A DNA stretch of 64,000 nt from Marsupella aquatica. Lineage: Eukaryota > Marchantiophyta. The notes under the pieces are model-generated. The model made no database searches. It saw only the letters and a list, made by a program, of their open reading frames with translations, and was not told the DNA's origin. The position numbers and the translations under genes were made by a program. The stretch covers positions 10,292,001 to 10,356,000 of the forward strand of contig OZ316898.1 in the NCBI GenBank assembly GCA_973895155.1, in the 5' to 3' direction. Shown piece after piece: positions 47,236 to 60,400 of this stretch (its first letter is position 1; each line of letters starts with the position of its first letter).

Positions 47236-50200
47236 CTAAGCCAGCATGCTGAAAAAATTGTTCGCATACTGCATTGGCCTGACATTAGGATGGGGCTGTT
47301 GCAAAAAAAACCACAAATATATTAGAACCTTCCAAAGGTTTAGGGTTTAGGTTGAGCAGAGAGACAACGCACAGATTTTAAGCGCCTGAAGAACAAAGCA
47401 GAACAGGCGAGAACCAGAAGTGGAAATTGAGAAGTCTAGGGGACTACGCATCTCGTTTCCGATACGTAGCTCATAAGTCAAGCCCACAACTGAAAACAAT
47501 TTTATCAGAGAACTTACCACAGCAGAAAAAGTTGTAAACTTCGGCTTCAAGTTCGAGGCCTGCAGTCTAATAAAAGCTCCTTTGTTGCCCATCTATGGAA
47601 CAGATCATGATAACGACGACCATACAGAAGAGAAATTAGGGCGACTCTCTAAATTATTCTCAATATCACTCAAATTTGGTTCAAGGTTCATAGGTCAACA
47701 AGATTGTACGACATACGGACTGGTATTGGGTTGAACTTGGGTCTGCAGGTCAAACAACTGTCAAGTGAAAGGAAAACCATAGCATCAACACAAGGTACTT
47801 TGATGGATAGATGAGCACCTGGTCACAATAATTGGGGGCAGAGAAAACAGTGTAGAGCTTTCCATCATGAGTCTCCTCATACCCCTCATCCTTCACCTCA
47901 TGAGATCTTATTACCACATCTATTCACCAGTGAAAAGCGTGAGAGTCAAAATTTTCAAATTACACAAGAGAGAAACATTAGTCATGCACAGAGCCGCCAT
48001 ATTTAGTCTTGCACGTTAATAGCCTGTAAACTTCCAGAAATGTCGAAATCCATTTGCGTAATCAGGTTTTCACCCTTGTCTGAGTAATCAAAGAAATTTG
48101 AGAGTAGCCCTTCACAAAGCTCACCAAGATTGTTGTCTTTCAAAAATTGCTTTGTAACATCCGACCCAAATGCAACCCCAACACCTCTTTTACTTGGTAT
48201 ACGACCAACACCGGGATGTGGATCACTCCACAACAACTCCGACATCAACCCTGTACATGTTCCAGTATAGTGACATGAGAATTAGCTGATAGATTTAAAT
48301 ATATATTAATAACATCAGAATTAGCTGATATATGCAGCAGCATAAACCTTACTTGCTGTTCCAAAACAGTGTTAAGAGGGATGCCCATCAATGATTAAAT
48401 GCAAAGACTTTCGCACCACAATTTGAAAAAGCTTTTTGAGTTCCTAAATCAAAGCCGGAAGCCTACCTTCATCAGGAGGCTCACGGAAACGGTTTATGGC
48501 ACGAATATCATTAAGCTTCACTCCATCTGAGCTGAATAGGCCCCCATGTACAACGAAAACTTTTTCGTTGATCACATTGGCAAGAGGAAGAGCACAGAAG
48601 ACTTCCGTAAACAACTCTGCCATATGTTCGTTGTACTTGGTTTTCACTTCACCTTCAAATCCATAGATTTTGTTCATACTCTTGCTTTCATGATTTCCTC
48701 TCGATAGAAAAAGCCCTGCATGATCAATTGCTACATTCAGTGTACAATAGTAGCTATCGACTGAAGAAGTATAACTGTGAGGACACTGCACAGTGACCGT
48801 ACAAGACAATGCAAGCATGCCCCTTACACAGTCATAATAATTTTTGCAAATCAGCACCCGCATGGATCGGTGAACCATTCATTATTCACCACAACGATTA
48901 AAGGAGAATAAGGTTTTCAAGACTCTGGGGTGAGTGATGGAAATGTAGGAGTGAAAATACCATTTGGATACAGGCATTTGAAGGCAAAAAGGGTGAGGAT
49001 GCATTCCACAGAAAATGAGCCACGATCCACAAAGTCCCCATTGAAGAGGTAGGGATTGTCGTCAGACGGTAGGCCATTTAGCTCAAATATATTCAGCAAA
49101 TCAAAATACTGTAACAACCACAAGGAATCAAGCAGTTTTAGATTTTCTCTTCCGTACAACTTACCTATCATATTGACCGAGTTCATCGCTACTAATGGGA
49201 ATAAACTTCCACCCGCAAATGCATCTAGATTGCCCCTAAACTCAAACTTCTTGAGCCGCACGGCAAACGACAGCATAGATAATCAAGTGAATGATTTTAA
49301 TCTTGAACCAGTGGGAGGTCACAGTTCATTTGTGTACTGACTGCACGACTCAACCTGATCAGAAAAGCGGCAAGAACACATACTGTTGAATGCACTAACC
49401 ACCGTACGAAGAAAAAACACTGCACTATTCAATTAATATATGCAACATGAATGCATTGCCCTTTAGCAGTTATACATAGCTACAATCAGGCATTCCGTAT
49501 TCTTTACGCAAGAAGCATCTTTTAGAACTAACACGAATTCATATCAGCTAAACAGCGGGAAGGGTGAAAGAAAAATACCTGCCCATGAATATCTCCACAT
49601 ACGGTAAAATGTCCCTTCTCAGGGATCGATATGTCAACTAGTGTTGGCAATGCTTTCAACATTGGAAGAATTTCCTGTAGTATTTGAAATGCGTATCTAC
49701 AAATGAAGATATATTTCCACAGCATTAGAATTTCTGTTTTCAAAGAATTAACAGCAGCCCTATCAATCTAGTAAAAGTGAAATAATGGCACAGAAAGTTT
49801 CTTCCTTCATTTGATTCAATCCTATGGCCTTTGCACCGTACCTTTTATGTATCTGCTTCTGATTTTTAAAATCTTCCATCATTTTTTTGACGAAACCTAA
49901 ACTTATGTTATCTTCTATTCTGGCTCCTTGATATGAGTCTTCCACCTCTGCAGTCATTGAAGGCGTTTTTGTCACATAGATTAGATTCCATCTACACTAC
50001 AAATGGAAAATTCATGAAATAGCTCACGTCGACAGGACGATACAAACTGACATCTTCTCAGGCAATTGAAGCAATACGCCGCAAACAAGGACAGTCTGGA
50101 CACGCAAAAGCAGCAGACATCCAGGTCGCCCTCTGCAGAATATCCAAGCCATACCTATCGTATGATAATCCATAGTCACAGCAACAGAGTTCCATTCCAG

Positions 50201-52654
50201 AGCGATAGCCTCTTCAAACCTAGACTTTGCAACAGCCTTCTCACACTCCCTGAGCTTCCTAGTGGCATCAGGGTCCTTGGGTACAATTTTGGCGACCTGA
50301 TCCAAGAGACAAAGGCAAAGACTATCAAAGGGAGGGGTATACAATATCGGAACGAAATTATACATAAAAAACAAGGGAAAATAAATAAATCATGTTTTCC
50401 TCCGAGGAAGCCAATCGTGGATTGGAGGTTGCCCGAGCTAAGCCCTTGGCGTTTTTTCTCGCGTATCCAAGTTCAACAATTGAAAACCCAATTTTCACAC
50501 CTGAAAAAGTGTACACCAAATATTTTGAACTGAGGAGACGAATAGGTGCAAAGAAAGACACGTGAATGTACCTGCCGAAAGTCCCTTAGTGCTTCCTTGA
50601 GTTTTCCCATCGCCAAGTATGCAGCGCCTCTTCTATAGTAGCCCTGCAGGCAACCCTCAGAAAGGTCATAAAAAAGCAAGTAATTTCTGAGACGATACAT
50701 TAAGCCCATGCCATCCCTGAGCTGCTCATAACTCATGAACCAGAACATTAATGATGCCTTTTACTTTGGACCATGCTCAGATAGAGTGGACACTGCCAGC
50801 AGGACCAGGCTGACTTTCAGGTCAATAGATAGGCCACCATGGTCTAAGGAGTCCTTACAAATGAACAAAATACAATTGTTGCCATCAGTCGTACTGATAT
50901 TTTCATGGTTGCTTCCATAGAAGATCCAATAGTAACCACTAAGCTTTAATGAAGCATGCACATCAAGGTTTCTCAAAGAGTCCGATTTCAAGAAGCCAAT
51001 AGTTCAGTCAAAGGTTTTGTCTCTGCCAGTAACAAATTACAGTCGAGAGCTTCACCTAGCTGAGAAAAAAATGACCACAATCAAGAATTTTAAATGGGAA
51101 TTAAGTCGCCCATATACCTTTCATTTATGAACAGCCAATGACAACAGAATAATGGGGTAGAATGCGAGATGGAACGAGGCTAAAAGGTCTAGGAAAGACG
51201 CTGAGCCATTTCTTTGCGTGATGGCTGGGACTCGGACGTACAAAATACGTGGTATTCAGAGCTGCCCAAGTATTGCAGTTATCAGATATGAGGAAAGTGT
51301 CGTGTAATTTCTTGAGAGGCGATCAGGGTCCGAATTTGAGAGAGTGCATCAAGCTCATCTTCACAACCCTGTCCTACTTCTCAAGACCACGTGGAAGGTC
51401 ATATGTGTATCAAGCTCAACAGCGATGGAAATTTATGCTATAATGTTTTGGATCGTGCGCACATTCACGCGTTTAACGAAAGAGCACTTCCAGCTATATT
51501 CCATTAGTCTAATAAGACCTTCTTGCTAGTCGAACAATTAGTTCTAAGGGTGACTGTCGATTCAAAGTTTAATATCAATAAACCTCCTAAAACTGACATG
51601 TCAATGAACTCAACGGAGTAGGATGTGGGTGAGCCAGTTGACCTCCACGTCGGCCACAATTTTAAACCCTAATTATCAAGTGTTCCGACTCGTCCTTGGG
51701 AACATTTCCTTACAAAGTATGGGTGAGTGAATGGTTCTGAAGGTCAGCCGTTTCTAACTGCAAACTTCAATAAAGGGCGTGCAAGAAGGAGAATTACTTA
51801 TCACAAGGGCTGACACAGAGACTCTAACCCACTGCTCTTTCCCAATTGAACGAGTTCACGTTGTCATTTATGAGAGGGCATACGCTGCTGATTATGGGAA
51901 GAGAGTCCATAACCTCCTCCTTGAAAGACTTTCACGCATTGACTGAGGACAAAGAATGTGCGACTAAGGAAACCGAGAATATGACTACCTGCTACTTCTA
52001 TGTTTTGTAATGTACTGAGGAGACGAATGTACCTTGATGTACTTAGGATTAAGCTCGATGGAGCGTGTAGCATCCAGAATAGCACTCCCGTACTCCTCCA
52101 ATTTTGTGTGAGCAAAAGCTCGGTTGGAGTAAAATACCGCATTTTCGGGATTCAGTTCAATTGCCTCCGTGTAAAGTTCGACAGCCCGGACAAATCGGTG
52201 AGCTGCGAGGTTCACACGAGAGGAATTTAACACATCAGCCGCGCTCATGCTAAGTTTCCGCTAGGAATTCTAGTAGAAAACACCGATCTCCTAAACCACT
52301 CTTCAAGAGTGTAAACGCGCATCGGAACTAGAGAAATTGCAACCCCGGAGAACATCCAAAATTCAAGATCATTCTCGATGGGGAAATCCGAATCAATCTC
52401 TCAATATTCCTCAATCAATCTAGTACCAAGGGATAAAGGAGAAAGACCTAACCCCACGAGAACAATTGCAGAGGTCACATTCGGACTACCATTGATTAGG
52501 GACACTGATACAAAAATATAATATGATTTTACAAGCAGGAAACAGAGGACATGAGAAATGAAAAACCTTGAAATGCCGCATTTGCTGAAGCCTTGAGCTC
52601 CTCAGACTTCTTCTCACTGTCCGTCGCCGAAGCACAGCCATTCACGCCGGCCAT
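47236..52654 (-). CDS. PP5: Serine/threonine protein phosphatase 5 (TPR-PPP)
   Basis: Exons in reading order: 52654-52567, 52202-52033, 50643-50572, 50296-50155, 49947-49842, 49696-49579, 49108-48961, 48715-48467, 48250-48125, 47919-47819, 47592-47518, 47295-47236; phases agree and give 484 residues, matching plant PP5. TPR helices occupy about residues 25-125 ([50 protein letters not shown]). The PPP catalytic core keeps all metal and phosphate ligands: GDIHGQ (227-232), GDFVDRG (256-262), GNHE (288-291), the HGG, RSHE and SAPNYCDQ. The C-terminus ends [10 protein letters not shown], matching the family tail. TPRs bind HSP90 and hold the enzyme autoinhibited in known members; it acts in cytosol and nucleus. 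An in-frame ATG 26 codons upstream (52732) is possible, but MAGVNG aligns with the family start. Confidence 0.96.
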
Positions 52655-53700
52655 TCTTCCCGCCGCACGAGAAGAACAATGACGCCTATCGTTACCAAGG
52701 CCGCGGTCAAAGCCCTCTACTCCCTCCCTCACCTGCTGATGCTGAACTCCTGACCCTTAGCCAACCACAAACACCAACACAACGAGCTCCTGACCTACTT
52801 CTCGTTGCCACAACGCACACTACGTATCTAGTACCACCTCCTACGCGTTACGCTGTCTTGAATCCCACTCTTGGCAGCCAACTTCCCATCGCCTCCCTCC
52901 CGCCACGCAGCCGTAAACACACCGCCACAACCGCCATCTTGTCCCAATCACAGAAACCGCACTCCAAGATCTTCCAACATCTCCCTAAACCTGAGCACCG
53001 AATCCAAATTCTGCGCCCTCGTATTCCGAAAAACCTAGACTGTGCGAGCAACCGCAGTTGACGGATGATGATCAACAATCCGATGCCGACGACGAGGGAG
53101 AACAGCACTACAACCCCAGCGCATAGAAAAACCTTCCACAAAACTCGAGAAAGGCCAGAAGCAAGCAAGCAATGTGGCAAAGTGAGTAGAGCAACAAGGA
53201 CCACCTACACGAGGATCTCCGTGTGGCAGGACGAGAAATGAAGGCGAGGCCCCAAAGCAAACCAATCGAAAAGTACCGGTCGAGTGGACGGGAGCGGTGA
53301 AAAAACCTTCCGCAGGACTCAAAAAAGGCAGAGCAAGGAAGCAATCTGGTAGAGTAAAGCGAATGGCACAACAAACGACCAACCACCGTACTACAGTAGG
53401 ACGAGAAAGAGAGGGGGGGGGGAGGTGGATTTCCGAGGGAGGGGACCACGCAAACGGAGGGACCGGTAGATGAGATTGGAAGTCGAGGCGCAGCTTGTGG
53501 AGAATATATGTAATTCTCGTAACGAGGGGGGGAATTGTGAGCGGAGGGGCTACGCAATCGGTCGGAAGGTACCGGTCAAGAGAAATGGACGCGCAGCAGC
53601 ACTGCAGCAGGAGAGGAGAGGAAGGTAGAGCGGAGCTTCGTCGACTCTCTCTGTCTCTCTCGCTCTCTGTCTCTCTCGACGTTGCTGTTCTCTGTGTTAA
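52655..53700 (-). promoter_or_regulatory. Upstream region of the PP5 gene
   Basis: This is the promoter and leader side of PP5. It contains an imperfect direct duplication of about 85 bases with a period near 170 (about 53125-53210 and 53295-53375), recognisable by aaaaccttcc and aggcagagcaaggaagcaat or gaagcaagcaagcaat. A g-rich run (gaggggggggg) lies at 53411. The open frames crossing it encode the repeat and are not called. Confidence 0.4.
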
Positions 53701-54110
53701 TAATTCGTCGTGTTAATTCCGCTAACCAGCTGCGTGCGTGGCCCCTCGCCTCCCCTCCCCTCCGCTGCGCACGGTTATGGTTTGCGTCATTTTTTAAAAT
53801 GTTTTTTTAAGGAATGCCACCTTGTGTTAAATTACAGTCATTAAGGACAAGAAGCCAACAATATGGAACAAAAGCCAGATGGAGTGCTCAGATAGATTTA
53901 GACATTGTCCCGGCCCATCCCATGGACTGTGTAAAGCAATTGTAGTTTTTACACACAGAAAAAAAGGAACTAGTAGCCTATTGCAGTTGTAGTGTTTGAC
54001 TACCATGGGGAGAAAGTAATCAAGACGTTATGGTGATCTTAAATAATGACATGACATATTCATGTATTTCAAATTCAAGGGCATCAAGTTACAAAGGAAA
54101 CTTATTTGAT

Positions 54111-54207
54111 TGTTGCGCATAGATCACAATCGCAGCGACAAGCTCATGAATTATCTAACGCATTTCGTATACGCATACGTGATTCACTTCCTCATGAGGT
54201 TGAGTGG
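54111..54207 (-). mobile_element. Truncated copia LTR fragment
   Basis: Matches the first 95 bases (the LTR's 3' end on the minus strand) of the solo LTRs at 43182 and 55442, from tgttg(a/c)gcatag to catgagg, with more substitutions. The rest of the LTR is missing where the tandem array resumes. Confidence 0.7.
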
Positions 54208-54642
54208 CACTTCCCCTCCCTCCGCTCTGCATGGTTGTGGTCGGGGTCATTTTTTCTTTCTTTTGTTAATTAACTAATGTCATCTTGTGTTAATTAGGGA
54301 GAAGAAACTAAGAATATTCCTTATCTAGTTTGTCTAGATTGATTCATGATCATTAGATCTCCCTATGCTAATGTGAAGTGTAGCTAGGCTGAAAACTGCA
54401 CTCTCTCTCTCTCTTTAGTGGCTGGTTTCTTCTGCTAACCAGCTGCATGGCCCTTACTCTTCCCTTGCATCCTCTCTGTCCCCTCTGCTGCGCACAGTTC
54501 TGTTTCGGTCATTTTTTCTTTCTTTGGTTATTTAAAGAATGTCACCTTGTGTAATTAGGGAGAAGAAGCTAAGACTATTCCTTGTCTATTGTATTATAAG
54601 TGTTAGATTCTGGTTAAAGGAATTTGTAGATATGCTGGAAAC

Positions 54643-54645
<3 letters not shown>

Positions 54646-54694
<49 letters not shown>
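54646..54694. repeat. CT microsatellite, about 24 units
   Basis: An uninterrupted CT dinucleotide run, the longest in the window, inside one unit of the tandem array. Confidence 0.95.
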
Positions 54695-54698
<4 letters not shown>

Positions 54699-55366
54699 TA
54701 CTTGTAGCTGGCTAGCTGGGCTTCTTCTTCTTCTAACCAGCTGGCTGGCCCTCCCCTCCCTTTCCCTGAGCTCCCTCCGTCGTGCACACTTATGGTCAGG
54801 TCATTTTGAAAGTTTTTCCTTTTTGCCCAAATGCCACCTTGTGCAATTTTTTCTTTCTTTTGTTAATTAACTAATGTCATCTTGTGTTAATTAAAGAGAA
54901 GAAGCTAAGAATGTTCCTTATCTAGTTTTCAAGATTTATTTATGACCATTAAATCTCCCTACATTTAAGGATAACCCTCAGATTCAAGCTACTGGTTAGG
55001 TGGGAAACTAGCTAATCTAAGCAAATCTTTCTCTTTCTCTCTCTTGGCTGGCTTCTTCCGCTAATCAGCTCTGTGGCCCTTTGGGTTCCTGTTGGGTGCC
55101 CTTTTGTTTTTTGGAAGTGTGATGTAGACCTAAAGTTTCTGTGAAACATGTCTGGCACAGCAAACATGCCTTGTAACCCCACCTTGTACCCTTGAACATG
55201 TCTTGCACACACCAAGCATGGCTTGTAACCCACATTGTACCCTTGAACATGACCCTCTAGCACCCCACCTGGTACCTTTGCCTCATAGGATGCCTAATGC
55301 TTTGATTGGTGCATTTTATTACTTTGCACACATAGCATGCTCTTATCAGTAAAGGCAACTCTATAT

Positions 55367-55882
55367 GATATTACTAGCACTTGTTCATAAGTGCATGTGC
55401 ACACTTAGCCTTGGTTTGCATTTAGGTATTTGTCGTCTAGTTGTTGAGCATAGACGACAATCGTAACGACAAGCCCATCAATCATCCAAAGTACAAGAGT
55501 CGATACAGAGAGATATGTGGTTCACCTCCACATGAGACTACGTCCACGGGAACACACATGAGTTTTACTGCATTCTAGGCCGACCGGCCATACCAAACAT
55601 CCACAGCTCAAGCTCTCTTTATCTCTCAACTAGCTCTGTAATAATGAGCCTGAGTGTGCACAGCATGACTAACTTAACCAAGTCAACTAAAGATTAGCCT
55701 TAACTATGGTACAGTCGCAACTCTAGACCTAAAAGTAAATACTAACACTAGTGACACCCTATTTGCACTTACAAAAAATGATAGTACTACCACACTTGTC
55801 CCTAACTGCATGTGCCTACTTATCCATTGTTTGCGTTGAGGTATTTGTCGTCTAGTGAGACACCTCTTGCACTTACAAAATC
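55367..55882. repeat. Tandem duplication of about 105 bp, first copy split by a solo LTR
   Basis: Copy 2 (55780-55882) reads gata.tactac, ctgcatgtgc, gtatttgtcgtctagtgag and cttgcacttacaaaa without interruption. Copy 1 reads the same landmarks from 55367 up to gtatttgtcgtctagt at 55441 and continues, after the LTR, from ctagtgacaccctatttgca (55748). Copy 2 therefore shows the site before insertion. Confidence 0.88.
55442..55747 (-). mobile_element. Solo copia LTR, 306 bp, perfect target duplication
   Basis: On the minus strand it starts TGTTAG and ends CTATGCTCAACA. Both sides carry CTAGT (55437-55441 and 55748-55752), a perfect 5-bp duplication. It matches the solo LTR at 43182 over its length with indels, and contains CCCGTGGACGTAG and GAACCACATA. 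There is no internal element sequence, so it arose by recombination between two LTRs. Confidence 0.93.
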
Positions 55883-57423
55883 GGCAAGACAAAGTGCAAA
55901 TACAGGTGAAAAGAGAGAAAACTTATGGGCTCGCCTTGCTGCAAGCATGTTTTGCAGTTATGCACATTGCACTTATCCACCGTCGACTGTACAAAGGAGT
56001 AAAGTACAGTAGAAAGGTTTGAATTGCTTGCAAAGCGGGAACGATATTAAACCTGGATCCAAACGAGAATTGACAGAGCGAAATCATTTCATCGACCAAA
56101 GGATGGAAGTTGCGATGGCGGTGATCTGGATTTGCAGATCACTGTAGTTTTAGATCGCTTTCCAGAAGCTTGACAACCCGCAAAGCATTCGGGAAAGACA
56201 TGTTTCAATCACATAAATTTCAAAATTCGTGAATGTCCGCTCCAATTGTCGACTAAAACAAGTTTTCGAGGTTCCAGAGAGAAAGAAATCATACTGTTCG
56301 AGATGGAGTAACAAGAAACTAGACCCTGCTCAGCTGTCTACAGTAAGTTGCTGCTTTTGTAGCTCTGAAATGTGTTTCATTGACTCTTGAAGCAGAAATT
56401 CCAAAATTCATGAATGCTCCAATCGTGAAATAAAATGAGCTCTCGAGGTTCCAGGGACACGATTTCTGGATACAGAGTGGTAGGTATCGAAGGGCGACCA
56501 AATATCGACTCGTTTGTGACGCAAAGAGCCCCGAAAGCATTCTCATGCTTTCGAAATTGCTTCGGAGGCCTGACTCCGCTTTTCGTGTGGTGGATTGAAA
56601 GCGTCTCACAATGACTAATTTTTGAAGCTTCTTTAAAAGCATGCGAATAGTCCCTTTTTCGCTGGAGATGGATTTTTAAAACTTGGGACCCATGGAGTGA
56701 AATCCTTTCACAAGCAGCTCCAGTTCGTCTTCAGAAGTCAGGCGTAATGCAAACTTGGCACAGCCGAATTGACGGATTTCCATCGGGAGCTGTGCTGAAC
56801 TCTGGAATCACATTCCTAAAGCGAGAATTGGCATGAAAATCGTACGCTGGCGTATAACGAGCTGGATTGATATGCCCTGGACGTAGCAAAGCTTCGAAGG
56901 GAGCAATCACAAAATGTGGTTCAAAACTTTATCTGAAACTGCCCGCTCTAACCAATCTATTGGAGATTTACTTACTGTGGTTTTGTATAACAAGAGTTTC
57001 TGTCTCAATTAACATGGTCTGAGAGTCTTGAACATCATTGTTCGAAGGAATTTGAGAAGGGGCCAGGGATCCCTTCTGGCGATCTGGATTTTTACATGAA
57101 GTCAAGCCAAATCCCGGTGATCGTTCCGGATGAATGCTTTAGACATCTTTCGAATGCAAAGTCAGCGATGCTTGAATTGCGACAAATCAGCGTACGTTAG
57201 CTGCTTCTGCTCCCGGTATGTTGACGAGCGAAGTTTCGGAACAATGCTTCTGAGAAACTGGTTACAAATGTGACCATTTCTTTTGTAGTGATCTTGAAAT
57301 TATGCTCAAGGCTTGGTTCTGTTTGGCCATTCGAATTCGCAAACCGAAATTTTAATTTGAAGGATTTTACTGGAATAATGTCCGCTGGCCTTCTTTGAGA
57401 AGCAGCAGCGGCAACCGCAGCCG
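55883..57423. other. Spacer upstream of the unrecognised gene
   Basis: No gene is recognised. Two copies of a roughly 60-base segment (aaaattc(g/a)tgaatg... to ...tcgaggttccagag or ...ccaggga) lie at about 56217-56280 and 56400-56458. The last part should contain the promoter of the gene at 57424. A minus-strand open frame of 81 codons (57197-57442) overlaps that gene's start and is not called. Confidence 0.4.
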
Positions 57424-60400
57424 ATGGAGGAGACGCAGTCATGGACGACTATGACGGAGGAGAAGCAGCGGGAGCTTCTATTGCTAGCAAATTCTGCAAG
57501 AATGCAGGTACGCCTTCATCCGTTCCGCCTGAGCTCCTGCGTTGTTTAGAATCGATTGGACAGGAATGATCTAAGACAATCGTCTCATCCGGTACTCAAC
57601 AGAGCTGGAGAATTGATCTCGTATGCTGGGTGCCAACAGGTGCAGAAAAGTGTAAGAGACCTGACGAGCGAGATTCGGCACTTACGCCAAGCTTTGGATA
57701 CCTCACAGGTAGATGTTCTGGCAGGGATGGCTGGGCCCATTGGGAGGGGATAGGTTGTCGTGGCCCAAAAGAGACACGGAATCCCATTCCACTCTATGGA
57801 AAGATTAGACTGTGGGTCCACTCTCCTTTCCCTGGCAAGATAAGAGTCTATTTGGACTGAGTTTTATCTCTAGGGTCTGTTAGATTCTACCAAAGGCACG
57901 ATGTACCAGCATCGATGGCAAGATACTCCCCGTCTCTGCCAATTCCGCGGTTAACGGGGCCGTGGTACATGGCTGCTGGTTCAATCCTTTCTCGCAGTAG
58001 AAGTTGTTTGTTGAATGACCAATTTTGCTGGTAGACAGTCCCTTTTGTCCATCTAGATTTTCTTGCATTAGAGAATCACCCAAAGCCGAGCCTACTATAC
58101 AACATTATGTAAGTCACAAACTAATTTCACCGAAAGAATCTGTGGCTAGAATAGCGAGACAATCAACTAGTAGTGAGAAAACGATTGAAATGCTTCGACG
58201 TCTAGGAAAACCGGAGAAAATATAACGAACCTTGGGCATAAGTTGGGGCTGCACTGGTTCTCGACGACATGGTTCTGATCATGCTTGGCTAAACTAAGAG
58301 CGAGTCGAGCTGCGCAGAGATCTCTGCAAGAATTGTGATATGGTTCTGTGAAGAAGACGGGCTAACTATGAAGACTGATCTCGAAAGCAGAGGAATGGCG
58401 AGGATTTGGACAGCCTGGAGAATATTGTTTCCCAAGATTCAATTATTCCTACTCAAGCGACAAGAGCAGGCTCACCTGGACCTCATCGACAGTGTTTGGC
58501 CCCAGAAGCTTTGCAAAGCAATTCAGCATCCAACGCCCAAGAACCGAAAGAGATCCCAGCATTGTCGGGTTGTGTCGCTCAATCTGGCAAATTCAAAACA
58601 GTGTGTACTGTTGGACATTCCTTGAACCGTTCTCCTGCGAACGAGCCATGTACGGTGCACAGGGACAAAGCTGGCCGCCCACCCACAGCTTCCCAACAGC
58701 CCATCAAGACGACGCTGATCAGCAACGGGCGATCAAAGCTAGTCAGCAATCGCTTGAGAACGAGGGAATCTGTTGCAAGGAAGTGCGAGGCGTGTCGTCG
58801 ACAAGTGTTGGAGCCGGAAAGTGTGGGTGAAACAGGACAACAGCACTCGTCCGACCACCGACAATCCCATAGTTACACAGAAGACCAGCCCCGGCGGAAA
58901 AGGTTGGTGGTGTGTGCAGGGCTCGTTGGCTGCTCCCCAAGAGGTTGGTGAAAACGCACTTTCTAGTTTATTTCCTTAGTTGTCGAATGCTTTCCAACCC
59001 GTCCAACAATTCAACGCAAGGTTAAAGTAATGTCGACCTTACGTCACAAACTTTTTGTCTGGTCTATTGGACATGGGTATCCTGTTCAACAGTTCATAAG
59101 AATTACAAGTAGGACTTTCTTCCAGACCATTATGGAATTTCAATTTTTTAGATCAGTACTAGAAAACTTGTCTAGAGTCCTGTAGGCATGATTGAGGGAT
59201 GCTCCTGAAGAATATCAGCAGGACTTGCATGAAGGTACGTTACGAGTAAAGCCGAGCCCAACTGGTTACACTTGGACAGGTGAGACGGGAAGTGGATTTC
59301 CATGTTGCCTCCAAACCTACAGACAAAGTTTGTATGCTTTGGATGTGTCTAAAGGTTTGTGCATGTCAAGGAATGAGCTTGGCTAGTCCCATCAGATAGC
59401 AAGGAACGACTTACAAGAATATTATCCCTACCCTCTCTCGTGTGTATCTTGCATGCTTTCTGAAAAGGTCAGATTCCAGATTACAATTATTTTTTCAAGA
59501 ATTCACCTGGGATTGGCCTCTTATGGCAACCTCCTCTCGTGCCTCTCAATTTATGTTCAGATGGACCACCCTATGGAGTGGCCTTGCAGACATCTCAGTG
59601 TTTTTAGCAACCCGATTGGTTCTGTTGCATTCTATGGTAAACATCGGGCTGATCAATCATCTCGAGTAACCCTTTTGTGACACGATGGGGAATGATCCCA
59701 TTACAGTAACCGAAGAGAAAGTGTCAGACTTTTTCTTTAGATCTGCAAAGCCTCGACGTGGTCGGGGGCCAAGTTTATTAGAGTGCCATGGTTCATTGTT
59801 AGCCTACAATAGCGAACTGTAAGTTCTCTCTGCTGGACCTAGCGAGAACTGACTAGAACGTGGACATCACCTCACGATTCAGGCGCTCTAATAAAGAGAC
59901 AAAGTAGTTGATAGAGATCTCATCTTATCAGATCTTTTCTCCTGTCTGACGTTTTTTCCAGAGACATCATCTCCAACAGCAGAGGGGGTTTCATTCTCAA
60001 ACCGTACGCTGCCAAGGTACGCACAAACAACAAATTCAGGCTAATAATCTCAATTTCCTCCACTAAGCCAAAGTAAAACGGCAAGCAGCACAATACGATA
60101 GTTCTATTTGACCGAGTATGCAATTCTACCTACCTATCATTAGTTAACATTTCTTTAAACAATCGAGGAGTATCTACATTGAAGTGGCTGCTGTCTCCAT
60201 AATACTTTTACTGTTAAGAGTGTTTGCGCTACTTCTCTAAACAATTTAGGGGTGGCTGTATTTGATACCACTTTGTCCATCATACTTTTGGTGTCAAGAG
60301 CCAATGATCGCGCTACTGTATTTCAGAAAATTTAGAGGTAGCTCTATTGACAAGGCTGTGTACATCATATACTTGAGTGAATGTTCGGCACCACTGTTTT

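Larger units (their letters stand above)
53701..55080. repeat. Degenerate tandem array with CT tracts, 4-5 units
   Basis: Each unit runs CT tract, gctaaccagctg, a C-rich stretch with ccctccgctgcgcac, ggtcattttttctttctttt, atgtcatcttgtgttaatta, gagaagaagctaagaatatt, then atctccctanatttaaggat. Partial or full copies begin near 53660, 54195, 54410, 54700 and 55030. The CT run differs in length between units (long at 54646-54694, short at 54401-54414). A related single piece lies at 12021-12190. Confidence 0.75.

Noticed and set aside
53108-53557. 149-codon minus-strand frame upstream of PP5
   Set aside because: Consists of a translated imperfect duplication in the promoter or leader region and has no family resemblance; PP5 already has a good start at 52654.
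57197-57442. 81-codon minus-strand frame overlapping the start of the unrecognised gene
   Set aside because: No support beyond openness; the plus-strand model has consistent splicing.
58025-58225. Extra exon (ESPKAEPTIQHY and following) of the unrecognised gene
   Set aside because: Coding-like and with a good donor at 58110, but its phase does not fit between exons at 57708 and 58391; kept only as a possible alternative.
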